Assembly: GCA_038323965.1 (NCBI GenBank)
Contig: JBBQHM010000038.1
Coordinates: 1-19,271, forward strand
Source of the DNA: JBBQHM01 sp038323965
GTDB taxonomy: Bacteria; Verrucomicrobiota; Verrucomicrobiia; Chthoniobacterales; UBA10450
Length of the DNA stretch: 19,271 nucleotides
Direction of reading: 5' to 3'
The notes beneath the pieces are model-generated. The model was not told the origin of the DNA. It saw nothing but the letters and a program-made list of their open reading frames with translations, and made no database searches. The translations under genes were made by a program, and so were the position numbers. This document shows positions 15,732 through 19,271 of this stretch, piece after piece. The first letter of the stretch is position 1. Each line of letters begins with the position of its first letter.

Positions 15732-16963
15732 GCCGCGGAGTTCGCATCGAGCGCGGGAGTCATCGCCGCCTTCACGGCGAGTAGCACGATGAGACACGCG
15801 CAGACGGCGAGAATATGCAGGACCCATTGCGCAAGACCGCATAACGCGAGCAGCATGAATACGAAATTAAAGACATCGCGTTTGGTGAGTTCGCCGAAAA
15901 CCGAGGTCGCAGCTTCGCCGAGCGAAAGCATTCCAGTGCCCCTGATCATCCAAAGTTTCAGCTGGTCTCCCTTGTTAAATGTCTGCCGATTGGCGCTGAC
16001 GAATCGGCCGTAGTCGTCGTGCTCCAACGCCCCATCGTCTTCGATATGGTGACGCGTGAGCAAAGTTTCTGCGACACCAATCAGCACCGCCGCGATTAAG
16101 CCTTCCGCGGCATAGACCCAGCGGATCGAGTCGGCGTTGCCAAAATGCCGGGCAAGGCCGAAGCCGAGGCTGACCGCAAAACAGAGAGTGCTGAGTCGAT
16201 CGCAAACCGCATCGAGTTTACTGCCGAAGTCAGATTCGAGATATTTTATCCGCGCTATCTCGCCGTCACATCCGTCCACCGCGCTATGGAGTTGAAACAG
16301 AATCGTCCCGATCGCGAAGCCGAAGTAATCCCCGCGAAGAACAAATAACCCCCCTGCGATCGGCAGCAGCATGAAGAGCAGCGTGAGTTGATTCGGCGAC
16401 GCGGGCAGCCGAATCAGGATCTGGCTCAGCGCGCGCGACAAAGGCCGATTGATCAGGCGCGAAACGAGTCCGTCCTGCGACTTCCCCGTGCTGCGTAGGA
16501 GGTGACTGGTGGCGTGCGCAATGTCGCTATGATTCCTGAGATAAATCCACGATCGGTTAGCGACGCCTTCGTTACCGATGGCCTGCAGATTCTGACTTTG
16601 ATCCAGAGTATTTTCCGGACTGATAATCAGTCCTGGTAAAAGTCCTTCTGAACTTGTCGTAAACGCCGACGCCAGGGATCCCCGCTCGAAAACGAATCGT
16701 GTGCTCGTAACGAAAACTTCGCCTTCAGTGATCTGACTTCGATCTGAAGTGAAATTCAGTCTTTCAAGGCCTTGCGCGCTCGTGATGGCATAGTTCCCGC
16801 CCCGGATCAAAACTGGAATCGGCCCCGGCACATTTAGATGAACGAAGAACTCGTTTAGCGCCAAGACGACGCGATCGATTTGCCGCAAACCTGCGACCTT
16901 CCAATCGGCAGATTCGTCCGCCCATAGAATGATGGAACGCGGTATTGGGATGCTGATTTGCAC
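15728..16963 (-). CDS. CDP-alcohol phosphatidyltransferase with degenerate nucleotidyltransferase-like N-terminus (paralog 2)
   Basis: A 411-residue paralog. The catalytic motif is intact: DGCDGEIAR at 230-238, with Asp at 230, 233, 251 and 255. The linker KSQDGLVSRLINRPLSR (161-177) precedes the first membrane helix. The N-terminal region contains IILWADESADWKVAGLRQID (11-30), aligning with the other two copies, and has no nucleotide-binding loop. It differs by a hydrophilic, acidic loop at about 305-335 (HHIEDDGALEHDDYGRF). The GTG start at 16963 gives VQISIPIPRS, matching MQSNIIGPRS of the third paralog; the frame stays open to 17359, but that part is antisense to a glycosyltransferase gene and was not included. 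No Shine-Dalgarno is evident. It is probably first in an operon with paralog 1, from a promoter in the 106-base divergent gap. Confidence 0.85.
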   Translation of the reverse strand: MQISIPIPRSIILWADESADWKVAGLRQIDRVVLALNEFFVHLNVPGPIPVLIRGGNYAITSAQGLERLNFTSDRSQITEGEVFVTSTRFVFERGSLASAFTTSSEGLLPGLIISPENTLDQSQNLQAIGNEGVANRSWIYLRNHSDIAHATSHLLRSTGKSQDGLVSRLINRPLSRALSQILIRLPASPNQLTLLFMLLPIAGGLFVLRGDYFGFAIGTILFQLHSAVDGCDGEIARIKYLESDFGSKLDAVCDRLSTLCFAVSLGFGLARHFGNADSIRWVYAAEGLIAAVLIGVAETLLTRHHIEDDGALEHDDYGRFVSANRQTFNKGDQLKLWMIRGTGMLSLGEAATSVFGELTKRDVFNFVFMLLALCGLAQWVLHILAVCACLIVLLAVKAAMTPALDANSAA

Positions 16964-17069
16964 GAAGGTGCGATGGTAACCGGCGCTCTTACGACTGTAA
17001 AACCGCGAATGCCCAAATAAGCGCGAGATCGACGATTTTAAACTTCGAGAGCGCAGAGTAAACTCGGGC
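16964..17069. promoter_or_regulatory. Divergent intergenic region between paralog 2 and the GT2 gene
   Basis: This 106-base region lies between two genes read outward, so promoters for both directions are expected here by position. It has AT-rich patches around 16997-17001, 17014-17020 and 17034-17043, but I could not identify a convincing -35/-10 pair or an operator palindrome. It is the longest gene-free stretch in the window. Confidence 0.4.
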
Positions 17070-17813
17070 GTGGCCGAAGGCACTCCCGTCATCTCAATCG
17101 TTATTCCGACGCTGCAGGAAGAGAAAGTGATCGGCTCAACCTTGTCGCTGCTAAAGGCTTGCGATGCGATTCCCTGCGAAATTATCGTCTCCGATGGCGG
17201 CAGCACCGATCGCACATTGGAGATCGCGCGGCCTTTGGCGGATATGGTGATCGAGCACCGCAGCACGTCCCGGCAAACCATTGCGCAAGGCCGGAACTTC
17301 GGCGCAAGGTCCGCTCGTGGTGAGTTCCTGGTCTTTCTGGATGCCGACTGCAGCGTCACAAACCCAAATCAGTTTTTCGCGGCAGCACGAGACCGCTTCG
17401 CTTCCGATCCGAAGCTTGTAGCGCTAACCGCTCAGCTCCGTGTCCTGCCAGCAAACGAGACCCTGGGAGACAAGATCGTCTTTGGCGTGATGAATTTCGC
17501 CACTCGATTTCGTAATAACGTTCTGCAAAAAGGTGACGCGCCCGGTGGCGAATTCCAGATGGTGCAACGCGCAGCATTCGAAGCCGCGGGCGGCTATCGA
17601 GAAGATCTGGTGACGTGCGAAGATCGCGATCTTTTTGCGCGGCTGGCAAAGTCGGGCCGCGTGATGACCGATCCAGCGTTGACAGTTTTTCACACCGGAC
17701 GCCGGGCGCACAATGTCGGATGGCTGAAGCTCATCGCCTTATTTTTCGCTAACACGATTTCGTTCCGCCTGCGTGGGAAAGCGATTTCGCGCGAGTGGAA
17801 GCCAGAACGTTAA
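17070..17813 (+). CDS. GT2-family glycosyltransferase
   Basis: A 247-residue family 2 glycosyltransferase. The opening strand ISIVIPTLQEEKVIGSTL (residues 8-25) and SDGGSTDRT (41-49) form the nucleotide-binding part. GRNFGARSARGE (74-85) and FLDADC (89-94) give the DxD metal site, and TCEDRDLF (182-189) supplies the ED catalytic-base motif. A hydrophobic stretch at 219-230 (LKLIALFFANTI) near the C-terminus could tether it to the membrane. The GTG start at 17070 is preceded by a purine-rich GAGAGCGCAGAG rather than a proper Shine-Dalgarno. The gene sits between CDP-alcohol transferases on the other strand and converges on paralog 3, leaving ten bases. It probably uses a nucleotide sugar to glycosylate a membrane-bound lipid; donor and acceptor cannot be told. 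Confidence 0.88.
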   Translation: MAEGTPVISIVIPTLQEEKVIGSTLSLLKACDAIPCEIIVSDGGSTDRTLEIARPLADMVIEHRSTSRQTIAQGRNFGARSARGEFLVFLDADCSVTNPNQFFAAARDRFASDPKLVALTAQLRVLPANETLGDKIVFGVMNFATRFRNNVLQKGDAPGGEFQMVQRAAFEAAGGYREDLVTCEDRDLFARLAKSGRVMTDPALTVFHTGRRAHNVGWLKLIALFFANTISFRLRGKAISREWKPER

Positions 17814-17823
17814 CTGCGCCAGA

Positions 17824-18969
17824 TTATTTCGTGCTGCTGCGTCGCAGCGCCAGAATCAGACGGACAATCATGAAAAGACAAACGGCGTGGAGGAACCATC
17901 CCGCTCTGCCGAATAAAACGGCTGCCAGGAAGATTGGATAAGCGACATCGCGGTTGGTGAAATGTTCGAATGCCCCGATCACGGATCGCAGGAACAGACG
18001 GACGTCCGATCCGAGAACCGTTTTGCGCCTTGGGACCGATGATACGACTGGAGCGATCAAGGTCAGTCGAGGCGACCCGAGAAAGCCATTGGCAACGACC
18101 AGAATTCCAGCGAGCACGCCTTCTGCAAGAATGACGGACTGCCCGTCGTCACCTCGGAATAGTCCAAGGCCAGTGCCGAACACAAGCATTCCGCTGGCAA
18201 GTTCATTCATCAATTTGTCGAGCCGCCCCCCGCTCACTGACTCCCGATATTTCGCTCGAGCCAATTCGCCGTCGCACCCGGAGACGATTGAGTGAATCAG
18301 GAATAATACGGCACCGATGATTTGCGCGATGTGAGACCCCTCCGCCAGGCAGATAAAGCCGAGGATGGGAAAAATGAATCCGGCAAGCGTAAGCGTTGTT
18401 GGTCGAATGTGCAGTGGCAGCAGCTGACGTGTGATGGTGCGGGATATTTGCCGATTGATCGTCCGCGAGACAAAGCCATCCTGCGTCTGCCCCGAAGTTT
18501 GGAGAAAATGTTGCGTCGCGTCGTTATTGTCGCTGTCGAGATACCACCATTTACTGGTCTGCATCGCACGCACGCGCGTGGCGAATTGTACCGAAAATAA
18601 TTCGAGCTCTTCTGTCGTTAACCGACGCGGCGAAGTTGTCTGCCGCAGCCCGGCTAGAACTCCGGTGAATGCATCGCGTCCGATAAAAACGCGTGTCGTG
18701 ATGATGGCTTCATACTCATTCTCAGCGACGTTGCCGGCCTCGATTGCAATACAGTTAGTGAGTCGCGCATCCTGCGGAAACCAGCGCTGTTTAGTCGACG
18801 GATCATCTTTCCAAAAAATGTGCAACGTGATCCTGTCTCCGGCGGCGATCCCAGACTCGTTCGCGGCGAGCGCCAGTCGATCGAGCTGACGCACACCCGC
18901 GACGACCCAATTCGCCGAATCGTCAGCCAGGACGAGTATCGAGCGAGGGCCGATGATGTTGCTCTGCAC
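17824..18969 (-). CDS. CDP-alcohol phosphatidyltransferase paralog 3 with altered active site
   Basis: A 381-residue paralog of the two preceding proteins, sharing LVLADDSANWVVAGVRQLD (12-30), the linker QTQDGFVSRTINRQISR (161-177) and FTNRDV near the C-terminus. The catalytic motif is changed: the segment reads SGCDGELAR (230-238), so the first Asp is Ser230, and the fourth Asp is Asn255 (RLDKLMNEL). Asp233 and Asp251 remain. In this family the four Asp bind the metals and provide the base, so this copy is probably inactive or does something different. Both substitutions are read directly from the DNA (TCC and AAT codons on the minus strand). The start is GTG 18969, six bases after the upstream GNAT stop, implying one transcript. 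A regulatory or scaffolding partner of the active paralogs is possible. Confidence 0.82.
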   Translation of the reverse strand: MQSNIIGPRSILVLADDSANWVVAGVRQLDRLALAANESGIAAGDRITLHIFWKDDPSTKQRWFPQDARLTNCIAIEAGNVAENEYEAIITTRVFIGRDAFTGVLAGLRQTTSPRRLTTEELELFSVQFATRVRAMQTSKWWYLDSDNNDATQHFLQTSGQTQDGFVSRTINRQISRTITRQLLPLHIRPTTLTLAGFIFPILGFICLAEGSHIAQIIGAVLFLIHSIVSGCDGELARAKYRESVSGGRLDKLMNELASGMLVFGTGLGLFRGDDGQSVILAEGVLAGILVVANGFLGSPRLTLIAPVVSSVPRRKTVLGSDVRLFLRSVIGAFEHFTNRDVAYPIFLAAVLFGRAGWFLHAVCLFMIVRLILALRRSSTK

Positions 18970-18975
18970 GTTGAG

Positions 18976-19271
18976 CTACGCTTTGATCGCGCGACGGTAG
19001 ATGCGATACGTCTTGTATCGGCGAGCGCCGATCGCATCGAGAAAACCGTTCATCGCGGTGTTGTCTTCCAACGTCATACTCTGCTCGCCGACGATTCCGC
19101 GCGCGATCATTGCTGCTTCGATAATGCGCAATACTAATGCTTCGGCCACTCCATGCCGGCGGTATCCTTCGATCACTCCCAGCGTGATGAGGCGGACTCG
19201 CTTGATGCGGTTCTTGCGATACAAAAGCTTTGCCAGTCCGATGGGCAAACCGAAGCGCGTCAGCCGGCCGT
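18976..19271 (-). CDS. GNAT-family acyltransferase, C-terminal part (5' partial)
   Basis: The C-terminal 98 residues of a GNAT-fold acyltransferase; the frame is open through the right edge, so the start lies beyond the window. The acyl-CoA loop appears as GYRRHGVAEALV, following VRLITLGVIE, which is the usual strand 4/helix 3 arrangement. The end MTLEDNTAMNGFLDAIGARR followed by YKTYRIYRR resembles the C-terminus of YghO-like proteins, an orphan GNAT group. The TTG at 19248 is internal and is not proposed as a start. It is followed after six bases by CDP-alcohol transferase paralog 3, suggesting co-transcription and a possible lipid or headgroup acylation role. The substrate is not predictable. 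Confidence 0.72.
   Translation of the reverse strand, partial: GRLTRFGLPIGLAKLLYRKNRIKRVRLITLGVIEGYRRHGVAEALVLRIIEAAMIARGIVGEQSMTLEDNTAMNGFLDAIGARRYKTYRIYRRAIKA

Noticed and set aside
15732..15842. N-terminal extension of CDP-alcohol transferase paralog 1 by 37 residues
   Set aside because: It lies wholly inside the previous gene, is Arg-rich and low in hydrophobic pattern, and has no counterpart in the other paralogs; the GTGA overlap at 15731 explains the start.
16964..17359. N-terminal extension of CDP-alcohol transferase paralog 2 by 132 residues
   Set aside because: Most of it is antisense to the clearly coding GT2 gene and has no family resemblance; the GTG at 16963 lines up with paralog 3.
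17836..17848. Small inverted repeat GCTGC-GTC-GCAGC near the converging gene ends as a terminator
   Set aside because: Only a five-base stem, inside the coding end of paralog 3, and without a following T-run on either strand.
1..19271. tRNA, rRNA, CRISPR array, insertion sequence or phage integrase
   Set aside because: No conserved RNA-gene sequence, regularly spaced direct repeats, transposase or integrase motifs were seen; nearly every base is covered by recognisable protein genes.

Overview
The window is a GC-rich, almost gap-free bacterial chromosome segment carrying fifteen protein genes, two of them cut by the window edges. No rRNA, tRNA, insertion sequence, phage gene or CRISPR array was seen. 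The envelope genes (TolC-type outer-membrane channels, an HlyD-type adaptor, a LolCDE/MacB-type ABC exporter) imply a diderm. GTG and TTG starts are frequent, gene overlaps are tight, and Shine-Dalgarno sequences are scarce (only one gene has an excellent one). This would suit a soil-type Verrucomicrobiota or a related phylum, but no taxonomic marker is present and the assignment is a guess.

Left part (1-12199, all + strand). A truncated AddA/RecB-like helicase-nuclease is followed by what looks like one long operon: two different TolC-family proteins, a membrane-fusion protein, an FtsX/LolC-type permease and a LolD-type ATPase. Then come a Wzx/MOP-type flippase, a multi-membrane GT-C (ArnT/PMT-like) glycosyltransferase and a PIG-L/LmbE-type deacetylase. 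Most junctions overlap or abut, so the envelope exporter and the glycoconjugate genes are probably co-expressed.

Right part (12185-19271, both strands, repeated switches). A GT-A-like glycosyltransferase on the minus strand is followed by a translationally coupled pair on the plus strand: a short-chain dehydrogenase and a cytidylyltransferase resembling CTP:inositol-1-phosphate cytidylyltransferase (IPCT). Then come three paralogous CDP-alcohol phosphatidyltransferases on the minus strand. Two are coupled by a GTGA overlap, and the third follows a GNAT acyltransferase. A GT2 glycosyltransferase on the plus strand sits among them. Each CDP-alcohol transferase carries about 160 N-terminal residues that look like a decayed nucleotidyltransferase domain. 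The third paralog has lost two of the four conserved aspartates of the active site.

Working model (inference): the SDR and IPCT-like enzyme make a CDP-activated polyol, inositol being the best guess. One or two of the CDP-alcohol transferases then put a polyol-phosphate on a lipid or a second polyol. The glycosyltransferases, GT-C enzyme and PIG-L deacetylase would decorate the product, the flippase would turn it across the inner membrane, and the ABC/adaptor/TolC system might carry it outward. The most novel part is the split IPCT plus three hybrid CDP-alcohol transferases, one of them probably non-catalytic.
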